Positions 14,706-21,838 are shown, counted from the stretch's first letter. The stretch is DNA of 21,838 nucleotides from JBLHKS01 sp047620505 (GCA_047620505.1 JBLHKS010000120.1:1-21838); one strand, 5' to 3'. Made by a program: numbers and translations. The notes: a model not told the origin generated them from the letters alone.

Positions 14706-16103
14706 ATGCTGTTTCCGAGCACGACATTTCTCCTGTTCTTCGCGACGTTGCTGTTGTTGTTCCGGGCTTCGCGCGCTCAACTCTGGCGAAAGGCCGTTCT
14801 GCTTGGCGCGAGCTACTTTTTCTATGCCTGGTGGGATTTTCGATTTCTCGCACTGATCGGGTTCGTCACCCTCGTGGACTACGCCATCGGCGGCTTCATT
14901 TCCCGGTCGACTTCCAAGGTTCGGCGTCGGCAGCTGCTGACTCTCAGTCTCGTCGTCAATCTTGGAGTCCTCGGTATTTTCAAGTATCTCGGCTTCTTTG
15001 TTGAGAGCGCGAATCACCTCCTCAGTCCCCTCGGCATTCACCTCGGGACGCTTGAAATCATCCTTCCGGTTGGAATCTCGTTCTTCACGTTCCAGTCGAT
15101 GAGCTACATCATCGACATCTATCGTCGCAGTCTCAAGCCATGCGCTTCGCTGCTCGATTTTGCTCTGTTCGTTAGCTTCTTTCCTCAATTGGTTGCCGGG
15201 CCGATCGTCCGCGCCGCAGAGTTTCTGCCTCAATTGAAAAAGCCCATCCGCGTTCTTTGGGAGAACGCCGAGCGGGGAACGATGCTCTTCCTCATGGGCG
15301 TTGTGAAAAAGGTCCTGATCGCCGATCACCTTGCCATCTTTGTCGACCAGGTTTACGCGGCACCTCACGCATTTGACTCGCTAACACTTTGGCTGGCCGG
15401 CTTCAGCTACATGCTCCAGATCCTCTGCGATTTCTCGGGCTACTCTGACATGGCCATTGGCATCGCGCTCTGGTTTGGCTTCCGCCTGCCGGTCAACTTC
15501 CGCGTTCCCTACCTCGCAACCTCGATCGCAGATTTCTGGCGGCGCTGGCACATCTCGTTGTCTTCCTGGCTGCGGGATTATCTCTACGTTTCACTTGGCG
15601 GAAATCGCCGCGGCGACGTCCGCACTTACGTGAATCTGATGCTGACGATGCTCCTTGGCGGAATCTGGCACGGGGCCAGCTGGAGTTTTCTCGTCTGGGG
15701 CGGAGTCCACGGATGCGCGCTCGCGATCCACCGGCTTTATCAAAGTCGAATCGGGCTCTGGCCCTCCGGTAGGCTCGGCGCAATCCTCGGCTGGGCTCTC
15801 ACTTTTTCGATCGTGTTCCTCTGCTGGATCCCGTTCCGGATCACGGATTTCAACGTCGCCGCGATGACTGTGATGCGCATGTTCACCTTTGATGGGGCTG
15901 GCATCAGCTGGTTTTATGCGCCTACGCTTTTGATCCTCACCCTCGCCATCGGCGCGCATCTTTTCGCCCTCCGATTTCCGGATTGGACTCCGGCCTTCTC
16001 GCTGCGAACGTTTCGGGGTCAGTTTCTGGTCGCGCTTACCGTGATGGGAATTCTTCTCCTTTCCCCACTGAATTCCTCGCCGTTCATCTACTTTCAGTTC
16101 TAA
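14706..16103 (+). CDS. MBOAT family O-acyltransferase (AlgI/DltB-like)
   Basis: A 465-residue polytopic membrane protein with about 10 or more hydrophobic segments. It is expected to pass acyl (usually acetyl) groups across the inner membrane to an exported glycan. The family signatures are clear: LPVGISFFTFQSMSYIIDIY (120-139), FPQLVAGPIVRAAEFLPQL, FWRRWHISLSSWLRDYLY (277-294) and the catalytic His322 in GGIWHGASWSFLVWGG. Length is typical of AlgI-like members. It is the last gene of the run from rpmI and follows its likely SGNH partner. The stop TAA overlaps, on the opposite strand, the stop TAG of a decayed gene fragment. The polymer acted on cannot be told from this window, which contains no glycan synthase. 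Confidence 0.93.
   Translation: MLFPSTTFLLFFATLLLLFRASRAQLWRKAVLLGASYFFYAWWDFRFLALIGFVTLVDYAIGGFISRSTSKVRRRQLLTLSLVVNLGVLGIFKYLGFFVESANHLLSPLGIHLGTLEIILPVGISFFTFQSMSYIIDIYRRSLKPCASLLDFALFVSFFPQLVAGPIVRAAEFLPQLKKPIRVLWENAERGTMLFLMGVVKKVLIADHLAIFVDQVYAAPHAFDSLTLWLAGFSYMLQILCDFSGYSDMAIGIALWFGFRLPVNFRVPYLATSIADFWRRWHISLSSWLRDYLYVSLGGNRRGDVRTYVNLMLTMLLGGIWHGASWSFLVWGGVHGCALAIHRLYQSRIGLWPSGRLGAILGWALTFSIVFLCWIPFRITDFNVAAMTVMRMFTFDGAGISWFYAPTLLILTLAIGAHLFALRFPDWTPAFSLRTFRGQFLVALTVMGILLLSPLNSSPFIYFQF
14928..14939. repeat. CAGCAGCTGCTG palindrome, one-mismatch copy
   Basis: CGGCAGCTGCTG in the MBOAT gene, read as Arg-Gln-Leu-Leu; it differs at the second base. Confidence 0.5.
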
Positions 16104-16309
16104 CGACCCCGATCTGATTCGAGCGCGAATTCGTAACCCACTTTGTCCCCTGCGATTGCCGTATCGCCGTGGTCGATCAGCACAACATTGTCGTCCGGGT
16201 TGCGCGTCGCCTCCCAGACAGAGACCGCTAAGGAGATTCTCGACTTTCCGGTCACCACGCCCAGATCGCCAGCTGCGGAAAGCTTCCTCTCAATCCGGCG
16301 CGGACAGCG
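16100..16309 (-). pseudogene. Remnant of an esterase-type C-terminal domain
   Basis: The minus strand has 69 sense codons ending in TAG (16100-16102) with no plausible start, preceded by an in-frame TGA (16310-16312). The translation aligns with the C-terminal end of the esterase at 18923-20101: GKSRISLAVSVWEAT versus GKSKVSFAVSIWEAT, and NPDDNVV versus DPDDNVV. By hand alignment about 24 of 43 residues are identical (esterase residues 347-389), and the two frames end within a few codons of each other. Upstream, similarity fades after about 16310. I read it as the tail of a lost paralogue truncated by deletion, lying convergent to the MBOAT gene. A tiny functional protein is possible but less likely. 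Confidence 0.75.
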
Positions 16310-16495
16310 TCAAGCAGGTCACGCGATTGACGTTTTCGCACGAAATAGATGTTGAATGTTGACTCACTTTTGGGGATTGGTTGTAGGAAATTTTCCGGTA
16401 TCCAGGTAGGACAAAAGTATGGTCGTTTTGAGGCTCGTTACGACTTTGAAACTTTCGGGGCCGCTGGGATCGAATCGATTACTGGGTTTATCTAA
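16310..16495. other. Noncoding stretch before the tandem paralogues
   Basis: AT-richer than its neighbours and without any convincing frame. No resemblance to the rest of the esterase gene is seen here, so this is where the decayed fragment breaks off. It must hold the promoter of the gene at 16496, but I find only weak boxes (TTGGTT, 16 bp, TATCCA near 16378-16405) and no clear ribosome binding site. Confidence 0.4.
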
Positions 16496-17704
16496 ATGCA
16501 TCTGCTTCGTCGTATTTTCCGGTCTCCGGCGTGGTTGGTTGGCTCGCTGGCGCTAGCAATTTTCGCAAGTCGATTACATGCAGAGGAAATTATCCACCGC
16601 GTTGCTCCGGGGCCTTGGGGACAGATTGAATTTTACGAAACGATTCTCGAAGTTCCGGATCGTTCCATCAAGCCGCCTTTCCTGACGACTCATACTGAGT
16701 GGATCTTCGAAGGCCGTGACCGGGCGGGCGCTGAAGCTCTGATGAAGACCAGTGAGCTCACAACAGAGCTATTGGCGTTGATCAAGCCCGATCAACTCTG
16801 GAGCGTTACGGAACAGGGCGCGAAGTTGATCCCTCCCGATGCCTTGATTCTCGGCCTGACTGATCAGATGAGGCTTTCTCTTTATGGCGAGCTTGAGAAT
16901 CGCCCGAAGGGCCAGTTCATGTTCCACACTTTCGGGATCGAACGAGGCGACTTCCGCGCCATGGCGAGCGATCTTCCAGCGGAGATCGTGGAGCTTGTCC
17001 AGCGGCTAAGCTACCCGCTTGGCGATCTACGCCAGATCACGGACACGCCTTTTTTGCTAAGCCAGATCGATGACCTGCAGCTGCAGAGAAAGGTCGTCCG
17101 CGCGCTCTGCCGGACGAGATCGATCATCCCGCGGCTCCGAATCGGGCCGGAGGCCGATATCGAATCTCTCGCCAGATATTGGTCGGGCCCAAATCCAGAT
17201 AGCGACCTACGCCCATTGCTTCAATCGGTTCGCGATGAGCCCGGCGCCGAATTTATCGACGTCATTCACCTGCTTCCGCCTTTGCCCCGGAAGTATATCG
17301 CCAGTTACACGAATTATCGCGACACCTTCTACACGGAGAACCCGGATTGCTTTTGGGCGGCCCTGAATTTCTTCGAACCTCAGCCAAATCAGCGTATCCA
17401 CGACAACCTGCCCGTGCTCTTCTATGTCACGCCGGACAAGTTCGAATCGATTCCTGACAAACCGCCCTTCGCGTTTGGCGACACCTTCATTTTGCAGAAT
17501 CAAACCGAAGGATTCATTCATGCCTATGTCCATATCGCAGACGACCTCGTCTTCACGAAAAACGGAAACAGTCTGCTTTACCCGTGGCTGATCATGCGGC
17601 GGGAGGACATGCTGGCGCGCTACTCGCTTCATCAGAACGTAGAAGTTCACGTCTTCCGACGCCGACGAGCTGCTGCCACAACCTCGACTACATTCGAACC
17701 ATGA
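16496..17704 (+). CDS. Exported protein, unrecognised family, paralogue 1 (putative NlpC/P60-like C-terminus)
   Basis: A 402-residue protein with a signal peptide (cut probably after SRLHA, about residue 29). I do not recognise the family by name. The middle (199-231) contains VVRALCRTRSIIPRLRI followed by LARYWS, closely shared with the next gene. The C-terminal part has HLLPPLPRKYIASY, then NPDCFWAALNFF (Cys285), then FGDTFIL and FIHAYVHIADDLVFTKNG (His342). Cys before an aromatic helix, followed by a GD turn and a His in a strand ending AD.LV.TK, recalls the papain-like NlpC/P60 fold of cell-wall peptidases; that likeness is inference. The tail is Arg-rich. It overlaps the next gene by 4 bp (ATGA). 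Confidence 0.75.
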   Translation: MHLLRRIFRSPAWLVGSLALAIFASRLHAEEIIHRVAPGPWGQIEFYETILEVPDRSIKPPFLTTHTEWIFEGRDRAGAEALMKTSELTTELLALIKPDQLWSVTEQGAKLIPPDALILGLTDQMRLSLYGELENRPKGQFMFHTFGIERGDFRAMASDLPAEIVELVQRLSYPLGDLRQITDTPFLLSQIDDLQLQRKVVRALCRTRSIIPRLRIGPEADIESLARYWSGPNPDSDLRPLLQSVRDEPGAEFIDVIHLLPPLPRKYIASYTNYRDTFYTENPDCFWAALNFFEPQPNQRIHDNLPVLFYVTPDKFESIPDKPPFAFGDTFILQNQTEGFIHAYVHIADDLVFTKNGNSLLYPWLIMRREDMLARYSLHQNVEVHVFRRRRAAATTSTTFEP

Positions 17705-18885
17705 AAGCGCTTGTCTTCTTCCTCGCATTTCTGAGCGCAGCCGCTTCGGGTTTCGGGCAAACCATTACCGTTACGCCTCCAGTTGCGATCCCGGAAACTC
17801 CGCAATGGGGCAATCTCGAAGTCTACCCGGTTTTCATTCAAGCTCCGGAGCACCTCGTGCAGCAGCGGGGCGCGCCAACCCGGCAGACCGATTGGTTTTT
17901 CTCCGATATCGGCGCGCTCGAACTTGAACGGATCCTGCTCGGCGCGGGCCTGACAAATCTACAAATCCAGCGGCTCAGCAACGAAGGAAGGGTCATTGGC
18001 GAAGACGAGGACACGCGGGTATTCCCGCCTGCGGACATCGTAGCTGCCTTGACTTCGGAGGGCCGGGCCCGGCTCTATCGACAGCTCTCGCGCTGGGATG
18101 AAAACTACTATCAAGCCAATCCCATTGTGATTGAAGACGGCTCGGTTTACGAGTGGTTCGAGGGAACCGGGCTTCGCCAGCAGCTGCTGGACGTAATTGC
18201 GGCTCACGCCTACCGAAATTCGGGCGGTGTGCTGATGTTTTCCGACGTCCCGCAGGTTCTGGCGCTGATCGAAGACTCCGATGAGGAAATGCGATTTCTG
18301 AAGGCCCTGACACGAACCCGTAGCCTGATGATCCGGATGCGAATCACGCCCGAAAGCGATTTCCAGGCGCTTGCCAATTATTGGTCCGCCGCTGGCCGAA
18401 GTCGCGACGTGTTGCCAATGATCGAAGCCGTCGCGCGAACTCCAGGCGTGGCGCGTCTCGACCTCGCGCATCTTCTCCCGCCGACCCCGCGGCGCTACCT
18501 CAATTCCTATCCATCTGAGCGTGACGGACTGATGGGGCGTTCTCCGGATGACTTCTGGACCGCGATCAATTTCTTTAAATTCACTCCAACCGATCTGTAT
18601 CACGACTCGCTCGATTCACGGGAATATTTCAACAAGCACTTTCAACCGAAGCAAGGTGCCTACGAATTTGGAGATATAATATTGTTAGCACGCGCCACCG
18701 ATAACCAAGCCGTTCACGCCTGTGTTTATCTGGCCGATGGAATCGTCTACACAAAGACGGGAGCGAAACGTCTCGATCCTTGGGTGTTCAGCCGGCTCCC
18801 CACAGTGATAGCTCGCCAGGGCGGCCCAACGCAGATCGTCCATTCGGCATGGAGGAAGCGGCCCACGTTGCCTCGATCTTCGTAG
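17701..18885 (+). CDS. Exported protein, unrecognised family, paralogue 2 (putative catalytic Cys replaced)
   Basis: A 394-residue protein with a signal peptide ending near residue 19 (AAASGFGQ). I choose the ATG at 17701 because it gives this signal peptide directly and makes a 4-bp ATGA overlap with paralogue 1. It aligns with paralogue 1 along most of its length: FLKALTRTRSLMIRMRI with LANYWS (198-230), HLLPPTPRRYLNSY, SPDDFWTAINFF, FGDIILL and HACVYLADGIVYTKTG (His339). The residue matching Cys285 of paralogue 1 is Asp284, so if the family is a cysteine peptidase this copy should be inactive or altered. The tandem arrangement points to old duplication followed by divergence. Expression is probably coupled to paralogue 1. 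A strong hairpin follows the stop. Confidence 0.75.
   Translation: MKALVFFLAFLSAAASGFGQTITVTPPVAIPETPQWGNLEVYPVFIQAPEHLVQQRGAPTRQTDWFFSDIGALELERILLGAGLTNLQIQRLSNEGRVIGEDEDTRVFPPADIVAALTSEGRARLYRQLSRWDENYYQANPIVIEDGSVYEWFEGTGLRQQLLDVIAAHAYRNSGGVLMFSDVPQVLALIEDSDEEMRFLKALTRTRSLMIRMRITPESDFQALANYWSAAGRSRDVLPMIEAVARTPGVARLDLAHLLPPTPRRYLNSYPSERDGLMGRSPDDFWTAINFFKFTPTDLYHDSLDSREYFNKHFQPKQGAYEFGDIILLARATDNQAVHACVYLADGIVYTKTGAKRLDPWVFSRLPTVIARQGGPTQIVHSAWRKRPTLPRSS
18178..18189. repeat. CAGCAGCTGCTG palindrome, copy 9 (exact)
   Basis: In paralogue 2, read as Arg-Gln-Gln-Leu-Leu-Asp. Extended to 14 bp (CCAGCAGCTGCTGG, 18177-18190). Paralogue 1 lacks a copy at the aligned place. Confidence 0.75.
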
Positions 18886-18888
18886 TTT

Positions 18889-18914
18889 GAGAGGCTGAGA
18901 TCATGAAGCCTCTC
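18889..18914. terminator. Bidirectional hairpin between convergent genes
   Basis: A perfect 8-bp stem (GAGAGGCT / AGCCTCTC, 18889-18896 and 18907-18914) with a 10-nt loop fills most of the 37-bp gap between paralogue 2 and the esterase. Downstream on the plus strand the sequence is T-rich (atttattt) but lacks a continuous U tract. Confidence 0.6.
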
Positions 18915-18922
18915 CGTATCAT

Positions 18923-20101
18923 TTATTTGGCCTTCAGCGCGAACTCAAACTCCGATCTGTCGGCGCTGATCTCGACTTCGTCTCCTTCGATCACGACGAC
19001 GTTGTCATCCGGATCGTGGGTCGCTTCCCAGATCGAAACCGCGAAGCTCACTTTCGACTTTCCGACGATCGCGCCCTGAGCGCCTTTCGCTGAAAAATTG
19101 CCACCTCGAATCCGAGCCGTTGTCCGAGGCAAATTTGGATCTTCTGGCGTGAAAGTGACCGAGCCCCAGCCAATTTTGGTTCCGTTCAGCGTCGCCGATC
19201 CGCTGATATCGGCGCGCTCGCCGTTCGCGAGGAAACCGTTCGTCCTCATCCAATCCTTCAAGTGCCCGCCCCAGGTTCCGAGGATCGGATCGCCCTGAAA
19301 AAGCCCGACGCCATGCGGGCCGTCCTGATAAATGTGCATTTCGGCACGGATTCCCTGTTTCCTCAGCGCGAGGTAAAAAAGGACCGCGTTTTCCGCCGGA
19401 ACCGCCGTGTCTTCGTCGGTCTGAAAAATGAAAGCGGGCGGCGAATTCGGCTTCACCAGCAACTCGGTCGAGACCGCGCGCGCCTCGTCGGAATCCGGCG
19501 CGAAATTCCCGCCAAGCAGATTTCTGCGCGACCCGCCGTGGCCGAAATCGGTCGACATCGAGATCACCGGGTAGCACGGAATGATGAAATCCGGACGGCT
19601 GCTTGGCCGATCGATCTCGTCCTCTGCATCCGGCTGACCGAGATCGAAAAGCGTCCCCGTCATCGAGCACAGATGCCCGCCCGCGCTGAAGCCCATCGTC
19701 CCGAGCCGCTCCGGATCGACGCCGAATTTTTCCGCGTTGTGCCGGACCATCCGGATCGCCCGCTGCGCATCGTGCAGTTGAGTCGGATGATGATAGCCCT
19801 TGCTGCCGAGCCGGTAGTGAACCACGAACGCCGCCACACCGAACTCGTTAAAAAATCGCCCAATCTGATGCCCTTCGTGGTCAGCCGCGAGCCCGCCGTA
19901 GCCGCCGCCAGGAAAAACGACGACGCCGCAACCATTAGCAGCTGCTGGGTCCGGCTGGTAGACGAACATCGCCGGCTGATCATGGTCGGCATCGCCCTTT
20001 GCGTTGGGAGCGCCGTCAGGCCAGAGAAGTTGTTTTTCTTGAGCCGAGACGCCGGCGGCGAGAGTCAGAAGAGCCATGGAAATCAGAATTCGGAAACGCA
20101 T
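18923..20101 (-). CDS. Exported alpha/beta-hydrolase esterase with C-terminal beta-sandwich domain
   Basis: A 392-residue protein with a signal peptide (1-20, LLTLAAGVSA). Residues 25-290 are an acetyl-xylan-esterase/BD-FAE-like alpha/beta hydrolase: oxyanion segment FPGGGYGG (63-70), nucleophile Ser139 (GFSAGG), Asp231 (TDEDTAVP) and His263 (DGPHGVGL). It probably removes acetyl or other ester groups from plant- or algal-type polysaccharide outside the cytoplasm. Residues about 298-392 form an added beta domain beginning ISGSATLNGTKIGWGSVTF, like the carboxypeptidase-regulatory-like or transthyretin-type modules common in Planctomycetota and Verrucomicrobiota. The tail of this domain is also found as a decayed fragment at 16100-16309. 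The gene is divergent from the metallohydrolase pseudogene across 91 bp. Confidence 0.88.
   Translation of the reverse strand: MRFRILISMALLTLAAGVSAQEKQLLWPDGAPNAKGDADHDQPAMFVYQPDPAAANGCGVVVFPGGGYGGLAADHEGHQIGRFFNEFGVAAFVVHYRLGSKGYHHPTQLHDAQRAIRMVRHNAEKFGVDPERLGTMGFSAGGHLCSMTGTLFDLGQPDAEDEIDRPSSRPDFIIPCYPVISMSTDFGHGGSRRNLLGGNFAPDSDEARAVSTELLVKPNSPPAFIFQTDEDTAVPAENAVLFYLALRKQGIRAEMHIYQDGPHGVGLFQGDPILGTWGGHLKDWMRTNGFLANGERADISGSATLNGTKIGWGSVTFTPEDPNLPRTTARIRGGNFSAKGAQGAIVGKSKVSFAVSIWEATHDPDDNVVVIEGDEVEISADRSEFEFALKAK
19936..19947. repeat. CAGCAGCTGCTG palindrome, one-mismatch copy
   Basis: TAGCAGCTGCTG on the plus strand; the esterase reads Pro-Ala-Ala-Ala-Asn. It differs at the outermost base. 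Confidence 0.5.
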
Positions 20102-20158
20102 TCGGAAGATTCACCCGTTAATCCGAATTTCAAAAGCGATCTCTTCTTCTGGCTGCGT

Positions 20159-20187
20159 TTGGTAAAAGTTCTGTAAGCGGCTATTTT
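20159..20187 (+). promoter_or_regulatory. Candidate promoter of the metallohydrolase gene
   Basis: TTGGTA (20159-20164), 17-bp spacer, TATTTT (20182-20187), ending 5 nt before the ATG at 20193. Like the rpmI and glgB candidates it would give a message beginning at about the start codon. It looks intact although the gene it serves is interrupted. Confidence 0.35.
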
Positions 20188-20192
20188 CGCGG

Positions 20193-21737
20193 ATGCGCTT
20201 CCTCATCGTTTCTGCAGTTTTGATCGGTTTGGCCCTCCCAGCGGCGGCGGCCCTTCTTGAAGGAGAGATCACGGATTCTGAGACCGGCGAGCTGGTTTCC
20301 GCACGGCTCTACATCGAATCCGAAGACGGAAACTGGTTTCACGCTTAATCGAACGGCGGGATCGCGATTCCGTACTCGAAGATTCGTGGAATCGGAAGCT
20401 CGGAGGTCCACACGACGTTGAGCGCGCATCCGTTTTCGGTTCAACTGGACCCTGGAAAATACACGATCACGGCTGAGCGCGGGAAGGAGTACTTTTCGCA
20501 GTCGATCGAGATCGAAATTGGCGACGAGGCCGAGAAAACCGAGCTTCCGCTTCGGCGCTGGATCAACATGAGCGAGCGCGGTTGGTACAGCGGCGAGACG
20601 CACGTCCACCGGCCGGTTTCGGAGCTGCCGACTCTCATCCTGGCTGAAGACCTGAACGTCGCCCTGCCGCTGACGGCCTGGGTGACGGATTCGCGCGAGG
20701 CGCCTTCGACGAGCAACAAAAACCCGATCGAAGTCCCGCCAGCCGAGTTGATTGTGGTCGATCCGACTCACGTGATCTGGCCGATCAACACGGAATACGA
20801 GATCTTCACGATCGAGGGCGAGCGTCACACGTTGGGAGCTGTTTTCGTTTTGAATCACCGCGAAGCGCTCGAGCTGAAGGCACCTCCGGTCTTGCCGATT
20901 GCCGAAGAAGCTCGCCGTCAGGGTGCATTGTTAGACCTCGACAAGCATAACTGGCCCTGGTCAGCGATGATCGTTCCTCGGATGGGCGTGAATCTCTTCG
21001 AGCTAACGAATAACCACATCTGGCGCAGCCGATTTCTGTTTTCCACCTGGTATCCGGAGTACGCCGCCGATTACATGGAAATCGAAATGGAAAACGGCGC
21101 TTTCACCGAGCGCGGCTGGATCGATTTCGGTTTCCAGAATTATTACGCGCTTCTCAACTGCGGCTTCGACATGAAACCAAGCGCCGGGACGGCATCCGGC
21201 GTTCACCCGGTTCCGCTGGGATTCGGCCGAGTTTACGTAAAGCTGGATGGCGAATTCAGCTACGATGCCTGGATCGACGGGCTCGCGGCTGGACGGAGCT
21301 TCGTGACCACTGGGCCGATGCTGACGGCCGAAATCAAAAACACGGGCGGGATCGACGTTAATGCAAAACTGGATAGCGCGAATCCGATTCAATCGATCGA
21401 GGTTGTCGTGAACGGAGAAGTTGTATCCCGCATCGAATCCAATTCCTCGCAACAATGGTTGGATTTCAGTATGACAGCCCCGGCGGGATCCTTCTGGGTC
21501 GCGGTTCGGGCTTACACCAAGACCAAAGACGGTCGGCCGCGCTTCGCTCACACGGCTCCGGTCCACTTTAAGGAAGAAGGAAGGCCGATTCGACCGCGAA
21601 GAGTCGAAGTCGATTATTTGATCAAGCGGGTCGAGGACGAAATCGAGCGCCACACCGGTAAGCTCTCAGAGGGTGCTCTCGAGGATTATCAAATCGCCTT
21701 GGATTTCTACAAAGGCCTTGTCGACAGGGCGCGCTGA
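20193..21737 (+). pseudogene. CehA/McbA-like secreted metallohydrolase interrupted by one in-frame TAA
   Basis: The frame opens with a signal peptide (MRFLIVSAVLIGLALPAAAA) and the start of a carboxypeptidase-regulatory-like domain (LLEGEITDSETGELVSARLY). It meets TAA at 20346-20348 (codon 52), then continues in the same frame without another stop for 462 codons to the TGA at 21735-21737. The rest of the beta domain (QLDPGKYTITAERGKEYF) and a PHP/CehA-type domain follow: GWYSGETHVHRP with the metal-binding His pair (about residues 137 and 139 counted from the ATG), LLDLDKHNWPWS, and PSAGTASGVHPVPLGFGRV. The family comprises secreted metal-dependent hydrolases. The interruption may be a young nonsense mutation, a base-calling error or a readthrough site. 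Restart at TTG 20418 would make a 439-residue product lacking the signal peptide. Confidence 0.8.
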
Positions 21738-21746
21738 AGTTTTCGG

Positions 21747-21791
21747 GCTGCTCTATCTAAAGAGGCAGCATCCGGGCGGGTCTGTTGCCCG
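21747..21791 (+). terminator. Possible hairpin terminator after the metallohydrolase
   Basis: Two hairpins follow the stop: GCTGCTCT with AGAGGCAGC (21747-21754, 21761-21769; one bulge), then CGGGC with GCCCG (21773-21777, 21787-21791; 9-nt loop). No U tract follows, so this is tentative. Nothing else can be read in the last 47 bases. Confidence 0.35.
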
Positions 21792-21838
21792 ACATTGAGC
21801 AGCTCCGTAGTGGTGGGGTCCAGCCGCCATCGACCGCT

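Noticed and set aside
17075..17086. CTGCAGCTGCAG, another 12-bp palindrome sharing the CAGCTG core
   Set aside because: It differs from the iterated motif at four bases and occurs once; treated as chance. Similar isolated cores at 6611-6619 and 6663-6672 were also left out.
20193..20348. A separate small protein of 51 residues ending at the TAA
   Set aside because: It is a signal peptide plus the first strands of a beta domain whose remainder continues in the same frame after the stop, so an interrupted gene is the simpler reading.

Overview
The window reads as the chromosome of a GC-rich bacterium of the PVC group, most likely a Verrucomicrobiota. Supporting points are a secreted sulfatase, several exported SGNH and alpha/beta hydrolases, a planctomycete/verrucomicrobial-style secreted metallohydrolase, a single GAFTLLE-type prepilin, and the rpmI-rplT-pheS ribosomal/synthetase block. 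This placement is inference from gene content, since no rRNA is present. Coding density is high. TAA, TAG and TGA are all used as stops, so the code looks standard.

Layout. 1-3215 (minus strand): a two-gene unit of an exported SGNH hydrolase followed by a sulfatase with C-terminal HEAT-like repeats. 3468-5477 (plus): an exported S9 prolyl-oligopeptidase. 5484-6176 (minus): a PD-(D/E)XK nuclease-like protein. 6230-8530 (plus): a membrane-anchored protein, a small unknown protein and xseA, tightly packed. 8574-9275 (minus): a prepilin, sharing a bidirectional terminator with xseA. 9440-11647 (minus): glgB. 11788-16103 (plus): rpmI, rplT, pheS, then an SGNH protein and an MBOAT O-acyltransferase with gaps of only 9-19 bp after rplT. 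This appears to be an acylation module for an exported glycan, appended to a translation operon. infC and pheT are not next to it.

16100-20101: on the minus strand, a decayed fragment (16100-16309) closely matches the C-terminal beta-domain of the esterase at 18923-20101. Between them sit two tandem, divergent paralogues of an unrecognised exported family (16496-18885) that overlap by ATGA. A putative NlpC/P60-like cysteine is present in the first and is aspartate in the second. 20193-21737: a CehA/McbA-like secreted metallohydrolase whose otherwise intact frame is broken by a single TAA at codon 52.

The most unusual signal is below gene level. The 12-bp palindrome CAGCAGCTGCTG occurs 9 times exactly and 4 more times with one mismatch, spread across nearly the whole window on genes of unrelated function and in both reading contexts (Gln-Gln-Leu-Leu or Ala-Ala-Ala). 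By a rough composition estimate far less than one copy is expected. It behaves like a highly iterated palindrome, analogous to HIP1 of cyanobacteria but with a different sequence, and I do not recognise it as a described element. A second sub-gene pattern is that several candidate promoters place the -10 box only 5-9 nt before the start codon, suggesting leaderless mRNAs.
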